Assembly: GCA_002428735.1 (NCBI GenBank)
Contig: DIXO01000059.1
Coordinates: forward strand, 85,543 to 149,542
Length of the DNA stretch: 64,000 bases
Reading direction: 5' to 3'
Origin: Syntrophaceae bacterium UBA6078
GTDB taxonomy: Bacteria > Desulfobacterota > Syntrophia > Syntrophales > UBA2210
Part shown: in pieces, positions 8,348 through 16,546 of the stretch
Position numbering within the stretch: position 1 is the first letter of the stretch
Layout: each line of letters opens with the position of its first letter
Notes under the pieces: generated by a model
What the model saw: only the letters and a program-made list of their open reading frames with translations
What the model was told of the DNA's origin: nothing
The model's database searches: none
Position numbers and translations under genes: made by a program

Positions 8348-8842
8348 TCAATGCCCGTGCGCGGCTTCCGATTCCTCGTATGTTTTGTGTATCGTGCCAG
8401 CGGGGTGCTCGGGTGGACCATACAGCACATACACCTTGAGAGGCTTATCTCCCACATTGATAATGTTATGCCAGAAACCCGCAGGGATTAAAATCGCCCA
8501 GTCACCCGACACCTTCTCGTCAAAGGTCATGACATCTTTGGTTTTGCCCATCACGACCCGTGCATTCCCCTCTTCCACGCGGATAAACTGATCTCCCGAA
8601 TCGTGCTTTTCGAGTCCTATCTCTCCTTTGGGCTTAATTGCCATAACGGTCAATTGGAGATGCTGCCCTGTCCACTTTGCAGCTCGAAATTGCTCATTTT
8701 TTTCGGTCAGGTCTTCAATGTCAACTACCCAGGGCTGCTGGCCGTAATCCGTTGATTTTTGTTTTCCGCCCTTCTCGCCCGCCATTAGTGAGCCCACGGA
8801 AAGCAATATGCACAAAATAACAAGCACGGCTTTTTTCAGCAT
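8348..8842 (-). CDS. Exported cupin-domain protein
   Basis: A 164-residue protein starting with a typical signal peptide (MLKK, a hydrophobic stretch, then GSLMAG) and followed by one cupin barrel. Cupin motif 1 is around residues 75-95 (EIGLEKHDSGDQFIRVEEG) and motif 2 around IPAGFWHNIINVGD. Histidines and a glutamate suitable for a metal are present. Such small cupins bind metals or small ligands; here it is probably periplasmic. The ATG at 8842 has AGGAGG seven bases upstream; a longer frame to 8968 lacks support. The C-terminus is histidine-rich (EAAHGH). Monocistronic. Confidence 0.88.
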   Translation of the reverse strand: MLKKAVLVILCILLSVGSLMAGEKGGKQKSTDYGQQPWVVDIEDLTEKNEQFRAAKWTGQHLQLTVMAIKPKGEIGLEKHDSGDQFIRVEEGNARVVMGKTKDVMTFDEKVSGDWAILIPAGFWHNIINVGDKPLKVYVLYGPPEHPAGTIHKTYEESEAAHGH

Positions 8843-9105
8843 TTCGATACCTCCTGTACCAGTAAACACTCTCATAGAGTCACCTGCCCCAATCACCGGC
8901 GGAACCAGTATCGGGGGGACCATAGGAAAAACCGCACACCACGAGACACAAAACATGCCATGCGGCAACCGATCAAATAATGGCCAGTGCCGTTACGGCA
9001 CGTGAGCATTATCTCTGGATATGTTAGAGTGATTATACTCGTTCCAAATCCTTTGTCAAGTAATTTTAGAGAGTTGAAGCGGCCATGCCATGGCTATTGC
9101 ATTGT

Positions 9106-10434
9106 TCAGGGTTCAAAGTACTTTTTGGTTATTCCCTGTGCCGCTATAATACCCGAGATGCCGGCTCCGACGATGCCACGGCTTTTCCCCGTGCCATCGC
9201 CGGCGACAAATATGCCGGGGATGTTTGTCTCAAGATCTCTATCTGTGGGGAAGTGCGTATCGAAGAATTTGATTTCCGGTGCGTACATGAGGGTGGACGG
9301 GTGGAGAATGCCGGGGGCGATCTTGTCCAGCTTCTTGAGTGATTCCCAGAGATTATCCATGATGCGGGCGGGCATCCCCAGAGAAATGTCTCCCGGGGTG
9401 GCGTTGCATGTGGCCTTGCAAATCCCAAATTGGCGGACGGTGCTGTCAAAATTTGCTACGGAGCTTCTCCTGCCTTCCCGAAAGTCTCCAATTCGCTGAA
9501 CGACCGGTTTCCCTCCGCCAAGGAGGAAAAACTGTTTGGCTATCATCTGCCCGAATTCAGTCGTGTCGGAAAAAGGTTTGGTGAGCGCGATGGTGTTGAT
9601 CAACGCGAAATTGGTATTCTTCGTCTTTCTTCGGGAAAGAGCATCGCCGTTGACCAGTTTGAACTGGAGATAGTTCTCCATCCGAACCCGGCCGCCGGGG
9701 TTTGTGCAAAAGGTTCTGACCCGGTCGTCGTGTCTCCCGGTACGGAATATGAATTTGGGATCGTAGACGACATCGGTGATGGCGTCATAGAATTTCCGGT
9801 TGAGCTCAAGCCGGATTCCCACGTCGATGGGACCGAAGTTGTGCTCGATTCCCAGTTGCTTTGCCACGTCCCGGAACCAGTAGGCGCCGCTCCGCCCGGG
9901 GGCGGCGAGAACAATCTTCGTGGTGAAAGCAACTGCTCCCTGATCGCTCTTTCCGGTGATACAATACCCTTTGCCCTTTTGTGTAATGGAGGAAATCTCC
10001 ATTCCGAGGAGGAAATCAGTATTTTTGAGATGACCCCTGAGATAGTCGACTACCGCCTTGCCATTGTCGGTTCCCCAGTGCCATTGTTCGGGGGCTATAA
10101 ACTGAGCGTGGTGCTCTCGGGCGATTTCCTGCAATTCCTGAATTTTTTTGGTATGGTTGACAAAGGTGACCTGGCGGCATCGTGGAAATCCAGTGAGGAT
10201 CCGTTTGATATCTTCCATCAATCCCTGTGCCGTGGCGCGATCAATCTGGAGTTCATCCAGATCGATTCCAATGCGATAGTCAAAATTCAGTTTGCCGTCA
10301 TTGAGAAGTCCTCCGGCGGGGTAAGGGTAACGGTCGACAATGCCTATTTTGTCAACTCCCAACCGCTCAAGCCAGAGCGCGGCAAAAAGTCCTGCCGGGC
10401 CTGATCCGATGATCAGCACATGATACTGATTCAT
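9106..10434 (-). CDS. FAD-dependent oxidoreductase (COG2509-type dehydrogenase)
   Basis: A 442-residue flavoprotein. Residues 6-20 form the dinucleotide-binding GSGPAGLFAALWL motif. A second glycine-rich stretch near the C-terminus (GIFVAGDGTGKSRGIVGA) is the FAD/NAD closing motif. The middle part resembles the uncharacterised FAD-dependent dehydrogenases of COG2509, related to aminobutyraldehyde/geranylgeranyl reductase-like enzymes; the substrate is unknown. The ATG at 10434 follows GGGG. It stands alone, between the cupin and a Usp gene on the same strand. Confidence 0.87.
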   Translation of the reverse strand: MNQYHVLIIGSGPAGLFAALWLERLGVDKIGIVDRYPYPAGGLLNDGKLNFDYRIGIDLDELQIDRATAQGLMEDIKRILTGFPRCRQVTFVNHTKKIQELQEIAREHHAQFIAPEQWHWGTDNGKAVVDYLRGHLKNTDFLLGMEISSITQKGKGYCITGKSDQGAVAFTTKIVLAAPGRSGAYWFRDVAKQLGIEHNFGPIDVGIRLELNRKFYDAITDVVYDPKFIFRTGRHDDRVRTFCTNPGGRVRMENYLQFKLVNGDALSRRKTKNTNFALINTIALTKPFSDTTEFGQMIAKQFFLLGGGKPVVQRIGDFREGRRSSVANFDSTVRQFGICKATCNATPGDISLGMPARIMDNLWESLKKLDKIAPGILHPSTLMYAPEIKFFDTHFPTDRDLETNIPGIFVAGDGTGKSRGIVGAGISGIIAAQGITKKYFEP

Positions 10435-10636
10435 ATGAGCCCCTTTGTTTGCGGTATATTTCAGGGGAAGCAGAAAGAGCGGTAAAGAACGGTTATCATG
10501 ACGGGCACTCTATTCGGCGGAAGGCATCATCGACATCCGATGCAATATCCCGCAGAGGTCATGATTGTGCGGAAAGAATGGAATCTCGAACCGGTGGTGC
10601 ACCCGCCGTTAAGATCGCCCCCGAGGGAGTCTTCCA

Positions 10637-11032
10637 TCAGGATCTGATGCTGACAACAGGACAGTGGGCGTTGAGAATCACATGCTGGGCTGTTGACCCG
10701 AGGATAAACTTTCCCACCTTTGATTTCATCTTGACACCGACGATGATCTCATCGGCTCCCTTATCCTGAGCGAATTCAACAATATCCTCGCCAGGCGAAA
10801 GGCCGCGAATCAGCAGTTCTGTTTCAGTTGCAATTCCAGCTTTTTTCAAGACCTCTTCTGCATAGCGCAATTCCCCTTTGGCAGCATCAATTTCTTCTAT
10901 CTTCTGGCCAGTTCCGCCTTCGAGAGAGGAAACAATGTAAACCGTCGCATCAAACGCCGTGGCATGCTGCTTTGCGATATCAAGAATTGCCTTCGACATT
11001 TTTGTTTCCTTATATGCCACAACTATTTTCAT
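10637..11032 (-). CDS. Universal stress protein (UspA family), short
   Basis: A 131-residue Usp domain starting MKIVVAYKETK and ending with HCPVVSIRS. The nucleotide-loop region reads VGVKMKSKVGKFILGST, so the final G-S of the ATP signature is present but an earlier glycine is replaced by methionine. It shares little sequence with the Usp at 902-1375. The AGGAGG ribosome-binding site lies inside a 12-bp hairpin (11038-11064), and a C9 tract (G9 on this strand) lies at 11072-11080, so translation or transcription may be controlled. Confidence 0.9.
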   Translation of the reverse strand: MKIVVAYKETKMSKAILDIAKQHATAFDATVYIVSSLEGGTGQKIEEIDAAKGELRYAEEVLKKAGIATETELLIRGLSPGEDIVEFAQDKGADEIIVGVKMKSKVGKFILGSTAQHVILNAHCPVVSIRS

Positions 11033-11037
11033 CGAAT

Positions 11038-11064
11038 CCTCCTTTTGTGTTCAACACAAGGAGG
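11038..11064 (-). promoter_or_regulatory. Hairpin occluding the ribosome-binding site of the Usp gene
   Basis: On the minus strand CCTCC (11064-11060) pairs with the GGAGG Shine-Dalgarno (11042-11038), extended by TTGTGTT/AACACAA (11059-11053 and 11051-11045) with a two-base bulge and a tiny loop. The anti-Shine-Dalgarno pairing hides the ribosome site five bases before the ATG. The structure is seen directly; regulation by temperature, a protein or a small RNA is inference. Confidence 0.6.
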
Positions 11065-11231
11065 CTGAGTACCCCCCCCCTTGAAATCGGTGCTGTACAA
11101 AGCATTGGAGAACACGGAGACAACTGTCAAGCAGTGAGAAAAATATGACACTCACAGTCTCTATTGTCAAGAGATTTAGTACCGCCGTTCAAAAGGGTAT
11201 TTCACAAGAGAACCTCCGTTCTTCTGTTGCC

Positions 11232-11287
11232 TTACATCTGTTCTGTTACATCTGTTCGTTGACAAGGAGACGCGTCTCTCATATACT
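11232..11287 (+). promoter_or_regulatory. Strong sigma-70-type promoter with palindromic spacer and upstream direct repeats
   Basis: TTGACA (11259-11264), a 17-bp spacer and TATACT (11282-11287) give a near-consensus promoter for the lipoprotein gene at 11341. The spacer contains a perfect 12-bp palindrome, GAGACGCGTCTC (11267-11278), well placed for a repressor. Just upstream, TTACATCTGTTC occurs twice (11232-11243, 11246-11257), 14 bp apart. Confidence 0.75.
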
Positions 11288-11340
11288 GATCCCGGAATAA
11301 ACAGGGAAACAAGATCATAAAGAGCGGAGGAGAGATACAA

Positions 11341-11826
11341 ATGAGGCTATGCTGTAAGATATTTCTCTATTTCATATGCTCATTGTTGCTTCTTGCATCT
11401 GCCGGGTGTGGAACGTATTTCAAGCAATTCGGACGGATTCTCCCTGAAAGAGACGTGACAAACGCTTTTGAAACATACCAGATCGATTCTGCTCTCAGGT
11501 ACTATATCAGCGGGTCGGATGCCTGCCCCAATGCCATCATTGGATTGCACAGGACGTATTCCCTGGAATCGACTCTCTGGAAGCAGGTTGAGATGACGTC
11601 CCCCCGATTGCGTGATCTCGTCGAAAATATGCAGTCCATGGAGCGACCACAGTTCGGATTTACCCTGTTCGACAACAAGGGGAATCGCATAGGAGTGTGG
11701 TATTCCATTCTTACGGCCCCCACATCGATCCGGATGGTTAACGACCATACGGTGGTCATACCGACGCCTGATCTCGATACGTACGAATCATTTCACAAAG
11801 GGGGAAACTCGGAGCGCGAGGAATAG
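11341..11826 (+). CDS. Putative lipoprotein, function unknown
   Basis: A 161-residue protein with an N-terminal hydrophobic leader and a lipobox-like LLASAGC; the cysteine near residue 23 would be lipidated. Serine at -3 makes the lipobox slightly unusual. The mature part is hydrophilic, has no domain I recognise and ends in a charged tail (GGNSEREE). The middle contains FGFTLFDNKGNRIGVWYS, a beta-hairpin-like segment. It is read from the near-consensus promoter just upstream (11259-11287), with GGAGGAG about eight bases before the ATG. It is probably anchored in the inner or outer membrane, facing the periplasm. Confidence 0.8.
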   Translation: MRLCCKIFLYFICSLLLLASAGCGTYFKQFGRILPERDVTNAFETYQIDSALRYYISGSDACPNAIIGLHRTYSLESTLWKQVEMTSPRLRDLVENMQSMERPQFGFTLFDNKGNRIGVWYSILTAPTSIRMVNDHTVVIPTPDLDTYESFHKGGNSEREE

Positions 11827-11979
11827 CAGGCGGCACTGGCTTGGGCGAGGTGTTTCCTTCCGGTTTTCAACGACACAAAGTCTGTGTGGAAAGTGTGTAT
11901 ACGGAGTCTCAGCAGGGATGCAGCCTTCCGGCAGATTGTTCGGAACGGGTGTGCCGGATTACAGAAAAAGGGGCATCAC

Positions 11980-12771
11980 GTGGGAACTGCTCAAATATCG
12001 GCGGGACATCGGAAATGGGTTCGGAGCCTTCACCGGAAAAGAATCGGGGAAAAAGAGAAAGCGTTCATCGCAGAAGGATTCAACGCTCTCGAGGCCGCGA
12101 TTGAAACGAAGCTGCATCCCATACTGGAGATTATTACCGAACAGGATCACCTGGAAAGGGTTCTTGCGTTAGCCTCAGATCGTGGTATGCCGATTTACAC
12201 ATGTTCCCGCAGTGTGATAGAGGAACTCTCCACGGAGAAGACGCCTCAGGGGGTCTTGGTAATCTGCAGCCGGGTTACATGCTCCTTCAGGGAACTGGAT
12301 GAATCGCCCCCCGAGACGGTGTTGTATTTAGACCGGGTGTCTGATCCGGGAAATCTCGGGACTATTATCCGCACGTCCCTCTGGTTCGGAATTAGTCATC
12401 TGGTGCTAAGCCCTTTCTGCGTCGATCCCTTTAACACGAAGACGATCCGGGCGTCGGCCGGGGCGATCTTCAAGGCCCGCATATATCAGCCTGTCGATTC
12501 GGGCGAGATGCGGAAGTTCTCGAAGAGAATGGAATATCTGAAGGTCGCAATGGTTCCCCATGGTGGCTCCCATCCCGATGCCCTCAGAAAAGAGGGGAGA
12601 AAAATCGTAATGCTGGGTCAGGAAGCCGGGGGGTTATCGAACGATCTGATGGAGTGCGCCGATCTGTCCGTTTCTATTCCAGGGCGGGGAGATGTGGAAT
12701 CCCTGAATCTATCCGTTGCGTCGGCGATTGCCCTCTATGAAATTGCGCAGCGAAGAGCGCCCTTCAGATGA
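11980..12771 (+). CDS. SpoU/TrmH family RNA 2'-O-methyltransferase
   Basis: A 263-residue SPOUT methyltransferase. An N-terminal substrate-binding module (WVRSLHRKR…FIAEGFNALEAA) precedes the knot domain with its three motifs: DRVSDPGNLGTIIRT, MLGQEAGGLSND and SIPGRGDVESLNLSVASAI. Members methylate ribose 2'-OH of rRNA or tRNA with AdoMet; the RlmB/TsnR-like order fits a 23S rRNA enzyme, but the site cannot be assigned. I chose the GTG at 11980 because GGGG lies seven bases upstream and homology begins here; the frame is open to a GTG at 11884. Confidence 0.88.
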   Translation: MGTAQISAGHRKWVRSLHRKRIGEKEKAFIAEGFNALEAAIETKLHPILEIITEQDHLERVLALASDRGMPIYTCSRSVIEELSTEKTPQGVLVICSRVTCSFRELDESPPETVLYLDRVSDPGNLGTIIRTSLWFGISHLVLSPFCVDPFNTKTIRASAGAIFKARIYQPVDSGEMRKFSKRMEYLKVAMVPHGGSHPDALRKEGRKIVMLGQEAGGLSNDLMECADLSVSIPGRGDVESLNLSVASAIALYEIAQRRAPFR

Positions 12772-12773
12772 TC

Positions 12774-12798
12774 CTCCGCTGAAGGGTAATCAGCGAGG
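12774..12798 (+). terminator. Possible 3' hairpin after the methyltransferase gene
   Basis: CGCTG (12777-12781) and CAGCG (12791-12795), extended by CCT/AGG across a bulge, form a hairpin three bases after the stop codon. There is no T-run, so it may mark a processed or Rho-dependent 3' end rather than an intrinsic terminator. The next gene converges from the other strand. Confidence 0.35.
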
Positions 12799-12870
12799 CG
12801 GGATCTCCAGAGTGCTTCTTTAACCTGACTGTGTCAAGTTGTTTCTCAAGCACATGCACATCGGGTAGCG

Positions 12871-14064
12871 TTAATTCCGCGACATGAGGTGATTCACAGC
12901 ACCGTCCAACCCGTCCAGGGTCAGTTCGAACATGGGGAATACCATCCGAATCTGGTCGATCGTCCAGGTCCCCGGCCATGCGTATCGGGGGACCGGGTTC
13001 AGCCAGACACTGTGGCGGAAGGTCTGGGAAAGAAATTGAAGATTTTCGATGCTTGCATTCCGCGTTCGCTCTCCGAAGTAGATCGATCCCCCCCTGTTCA
13101 TCAACTCGTAAGGAGCCATGCTGGCATCCCCCACGATGACAATCCGTGTTTCCGGGTCCTTCTTGAGGAAGTCCGCGATCTGCTCAGCCATACGGTACCG
13201 GGCGGCATCGGCCCAGACTCTGTCGTAGATGGTATTGTGGAAGAAGTAGGTTTTGAGGTCTTTGAACTGGTTTCGTGCGTAGTCAAAGAGGGTCTGCACC
13301 AGAGGAATATAGGGATCCATGGACCAGCCGCCGTTGTCGATCATCAGGATCACCTTGAGCCGGTCCGCCAGACGGCGGTCGAAGATGATCTCAATCTCCC
13401 CTGCGTTCTTCATGGTCTGGTAGATCGTCTTGTCCACGTTGACCATATCCAGAGGTCCGGCAGGGATCATGCGACGAAGTTTTTTCAACGCTTCTCCCAT
13501 CTGGGACTGGGTGAGAGGGCCCTCCTGGGAATAATCGCGGTAGCGCCGGTCGAGAGCCACCTTGGTCGCCGATTTGTTCTGCGAGACGCCCCCGACCCGC
13601 ATCCCACCGGGGTGAAAACCGGAATGCCCTACCGGCGAGGTGCCATGGGTCCCAATCCACCTGTTCCCGCCATGGTGGGCCTCGGTCTGATCCTTCAGAC
13701 GGTCGATGAAATATTGCTCCAGTTCTTCGGGGGTCAGCTTCTGGAGGTCTTCTTCTTTGGCGCCAAGGGCGGCGGCGACCCCCTCCGGATTTTTCAGCCA
13801 TTCCTCCAGGAGGAGCTTGGCCATCTCGCCGAGTTCGATCTCGTCAGGATCGGGGAGTTCCACTCCCGCGAAGTGATGCGCAAAGATCTGGTCGTATAGG
13901 TCGAAGTATCGTTCGCTCTTGATCAGGAGAGCGCGGGCCACGACATAAAAATTATTCAAGGAACGGATGGCTCCCAGCCGCAGGGCCTGCTGCAGCCTGA
14001 GGAATGAGGTGGGGGTCACCGGGATCCCCCGGTCCCTGAGATTATAGAAGAAACTGACAAACAC
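12871..14064 (-). CDS. VWA domain protein (CoxE-like) paired with MoxR ATPase
   Basis: A 397-residue protein. The N-terminal half is helical; the C-terminal half is a von Willebrand A-type fold starting at VILMIDNGGWSMD, a degenerate metal-binding (MIDAS) loop in which D-N-G-G-W-S replaces DxSxS. A histidine/glycine-rich linker (HHGGNRWIGTHG) lies near residue 135. VWA proteins of this kind work with MoxR AAA ATPases as chaperones inserting metals or maturing complexes. The MoxR gene lies 36 bp upstream on the same strand. The complex it serves is unknown. Confidence 0.88.
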   Translation of the reverse strand: MFVSFFYNLRDRGIPVTPTSFLRLQQALRLGAIRSLNNFYVVARALLIKSERYFDLYDQIFAHHFAGVELPDPDEIELGEMAKLLLEEWLKNPEGVAAALGAKEEDLQKLTPEELEQYFIDRLKDQTEAHHGGNRWIGTHGTSPVGHSGFHPGGMRVGGVSQNKSATKVALDRRYRDYSQEGPLTQSQMGEALKKLRRMIPAGPLDMVNVDKTIYQTMKNAGEIEIIFDRRLADRLKVILMIDNGGWSMDPYIPLVQTLFDYARNQFKDLKTYFFHNTIYDRVWADAARYRMAEQIADFLKKDPETRIVIVGDASMAPYELMNRGGSIYFGERTRNASIENLQFLSQTFRHSVWLNPVPRYAWPGTWTIDQIRMVFPMFELTLDGLDGAVNHLMSRN

Positions 14065-14100
14065 GATTCCTGCTCCCGCGGTTCCGCCGGATCCCGCCTC

Positions 14101-14949
14101 TTACCGACGGGTCCGACTGATGGCGTCACTTGCCACCTTCAGGTCCGGACTCTTTTTGTACAGGACGCCCAGGTAGGGGACATCCCCCCGCTCGAGAAGG
14201 GACAGCCTGAAATCCGGGTCCGCCTTGAGCGCCCTGATCCAGTTGATCAGTTCCCGGGTGGCGGGTTTTTTCTCGATCCCCTCCAGTTTCCGCAGGCCGT
14301 AGAAGGTTCTGAGGCAGGCATCCGTGATTTCCCTCTTCAGATCGGGGAAGTGGACCCCGATGATCCGGCGCATGGTATCCTCCCCCGGAAAGGCAATGTG
14401 ATGGAAATTGCACCGCCCGAGGAACGGGTCGGAGAGGTCCTTTTTGGCGTTGGATGTTATGATCATCACCGGGCGATGTTTGGCTGAGATGGTCTTGTCG
14501 ATCTCGATGATATCAAATTCCATCTGGTCAAGAACATCCAGCATATCATCCTGGAAATCCGTGTCGGCCTTGTCGATCTCGTCGATCAGAAGGACGACCT
14601 TCACGTCCGAAACAAAGGCCTGCCCGATTTTCCCCATCTTGATGTACTCTTCGATATTGCTGACATCCCTCCTCGAATCGCCGAAACGGCTGTCGTTGAG
14701 CCGCGTGAGTGTGTCGTACTGGTAGAGAGATTCCACCAGCTTCATGCTCGATTTGACGTTCAGCACGATAAGAGGCATGCCGAGGCTCTCCGCGATGGCG
14801 TACGCCAGCATGGTCTTGCCCGTCCCCGGTTCCCCCTTGAGGAGGAGCGGCATCTCCAGGGCCATAGATACATTCACGATCTCGGCCAGTTCATCATCCA
14901 GGACGTATTTGTGGGCACCCCGGAATTTGTAAAAATCTCCTTCAACCAT
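14101..14949 (-). CDS. MoxR-type AAA+ ATPase
   Basis: A 282-residue AAA+ protein with Walker A GEPGTGKT (about residue 40), Walker B VVLLIDEIDKAD, sensor-1 ITSNAKKDL and an arginine finger region GRCNFHH. It is the size of MoxR chaperone ATPases, which form hexamers and act with VWA proteins on client enzymes. The start at 14949 follows AAAGGG; a longer frame to 15045 overlaps the thiolase gene. It sits 44 bp after thiolase and 36 bp before the VWA gene, so the three probably form one transcript. Confidence 0.92.
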   Translation of the reverse strand: MVEGDFYKFRGAHKYVLDDELAEIVNVSMALEMPLLLKGEPGTGKTMLAYAIAESLGMPLIVLNVKSSMKLVESLYQYDTLTRLNDSRFGDSRRDVSNIEEYIKMGKIGQAFVSDVKVVLLIDEIDKADTDFQDDMLDVLDQMEFDIIEIDKTISAKHRPVMIITSNAKKDLSDPFLGRCNFHHIAFPGEDTMRRIIGVHFPDLKREITDACLRTFYGLRKLEGIEKKPATRELINWIRALKADPDFRLSLLERGDVPYLGVLYKKSPDLKVASDAISRTRR

Positions 14950-14993
14950 AGTTTCCCTTTCCGCGTATATAGTCTTGAAATTTGAACTGTTGC

Positions 14994-16193
14994 TTATATG
15001 TCCCGTGTCCAAAGCGATGCCATGGCGGGACCGCCCCCGACGCACAGGGACGCGCCGCCTGTGGTTTTTTCCATCCGTTCCAGTTCATAGTAGAGGGAGA
15101 CGATAATACGCAAGCCGGTACATCCCACGGGATGCCCCAGGGCGATCCCGGATCCGTTATGGTTCACGTTGTCGAGGCTGATCTCAATCCCGAAATCCTC
15201 CTTCAGCATTCGCCCCACACCGAGGAATTGGGCGGCGAAGGCTTCGTTTATCTCCCAGTAATCGATATCTTCATACCGCATCCCCGCCTGTGTAAGACAC
15301 TTGGGAATGGCAACCGCCGGGCCCAGTCCCATGACCCGGGGATCGACCCCTTCGCTGCAGATGTTGATCAGTTTCAGGAGGGGTTTGATTCCCATCTCCT
15401 TCGCCTTGGTCTTTGACATGATCACTGCGGCCGCGGCCGCGTCGTTGATCCCCGAGGCATTGGCGGCGGTGACAACCCCTCCCTTCTTGAAGGCCGGGGA
15501 CAGTTTTCCCATGGCATCGAGGTTGGCGTCGGGGATCATGTGCTCATCCGTGTCGAATATGGTCACCCCTTTCTTTGTTGTAATCTCTACTGGGACGATC
15601 TCGCGCTTGAAAATCCCCTCTTTGACGGCCTTCGTGGCCCGCTGGTGGCTGATCAGGGCGAGGTGGTCGCACTCATCACGGGTGATGCCATAGCGCTCCG
15701 CCACGTTTTCGGCGGTAATCCCCATGTGCCCTGGCACAAGTTCATCGATCAGACCGTCGCAGAGCATATGATCTTCTATGGTGCCCGGTCCCATCCGGTA
15801 GCCTCCCCGCGCCTTGGGGATCAGATAGGGAGCGCCGGTCATGCTTTCGACCCCTACCACCAAGCCAATTTGTGTCTTGCCCAGCATGATGTTGTGAGAA
15901 GCGATTTCCATCGCCCGCATCCCCGAAGCGCAGTTCTGGTTGACGGAGACGGCGGCGCTTCGATGGGGAAGGCAAATTCGCATTCCTGCCTGCCGTGCGG
16001 GGAGCGACCCCTGCATTGCGGGAAAGCATTGCGCCATAACAATTTCGTCTATGACATCAGGGGAAAGCCCCGCTCTCCTGACCGCCTCCTTCCCTGCTGT
16101 CACGGCGAGGTCCCGTGCCGGCACATCCTTCAGGCTCCCCAAAAACTTTCCGATTGCGGTGCGACATGCGGAAGCAATGACAACATCTTCCAT
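14994..16193 (-). CDS. Acetyl-CoA acetyltransferase (thiolase)
   Basis: A 399-residue thiolase with all catalytic residues: nucleophile C88 in VNQNCASG, histidine in GSGIALGHPVGCTG and the second cysteine in SLCVGGGPAMAS. It catalyses thiolytic cleavage or Claisen condensation of (acetoacetyl/3-ketoacyl)-CoA. In an anaerobe of this type it may serve fatty-acid or benzoate-type beta-oxidation, or acetoacetyl-CoA synthesis; the direction cannot be read here. The ATG at 16193 has a GGAGGGG ribosome-binding site. It is the first gene of a probable operon with MoxR and VWA genes. Confidence 0.95.
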   Translation of the reverse strand: MEDVVIASACRTAIGKFLGSLKDVPARDLAVTAGKEAVRRAGLSPDVIDEIVMAQCFPAMQGSLPARQAGMRICLPHRSAAVSVNQNCASGMRAMEIASHNIMLGKTQIGLVVGVESMTGAPYLIPKARGGYRMGPGTIEDHMLCDGLIDELVPGHMGITAENVAERYGITRDECDHLALISHQRATKAVKEGIFKREIVPVEITTKKGVTIFDTDEHMIPDANLDAMGKLSPAFKKGGVVTAANASGINDAAAAAVIMSKTKAKEMGIKPLLKLINICSEGVDPRVMGLGPAVAIPKCLTQAGMRYEDIDYWEINEAFAAQFLGVGRMLKEDFGIEISLDNVNHNGSGIALGHPVGCTGLRIIVSLYYELERMEKTTGGASLCVGGGPAMASLWTRDI

Positions 16194-16475
16194 TTATACC
16201 CCTCCTTTATTGTGAAACGCTATAACCTCGCATTCAATCCAGCGGCAAAAACCGCCGGATTGCCCCCCAGCCGAAGGTTCCGGAATATCTGCACCATATC
16301 CCCCCGACATCTCGAGTCGGTTCATACCAGAATCGAGTGAAAAAGGGAACTATAATCAAGGGAGACGGTCGGAAGATACGACAGAATCACATGGGATGGT
16401 TTGATCTGTCCTTTCTGTCCCTCCCGTTCAAGGACCTGTCTCTGGAAAACAATTCGCAGTGAAATCTGTCTTTCC
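16194..16475. other. Divergent intergenic region with small hairpins
   Basis: Between the thiolase gene (minus) and the DUF2600 gene (plus). It contains a near-perfect hairpin at 16236-16261 (AATCC…GCGG/CCGC…GGATT, one mismatch) and a shorter one at 16304-16320 (CCGAC/GTCGG). Neither is followed by a T-run. The thiolase promoter must lie here, but I cannot assign it. Confidence 0.4.
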
Positions 16476-16504
16476 TTGACACCCTCCCTTCTTTTCCCTA
16501 TACC
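16476..16504 (+). promoter_or_regulatory. Sigma-70-type promoter for the terpene-synthase-like gene
   Basis: TTGACA (16476-16481), a 17-bp pyrimidine-rich spacer and TATACC (16499-16504). The GTG start of the next gene is 43 bp downstream, with AAGGAG in between. Confidence 0.7.
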
Positions 16505-16546
16505 ATACGCAATATCTCTTGTACCGTTTTCAAGGAGCCGATACCG

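Noticed and set aside
12871..14064. Genuine metal-binding VWA domain
   Set aside because: The MIDAS loop reads DNGGWS, not DxSxS, so I call the fold but not metal-dependent adhesion.
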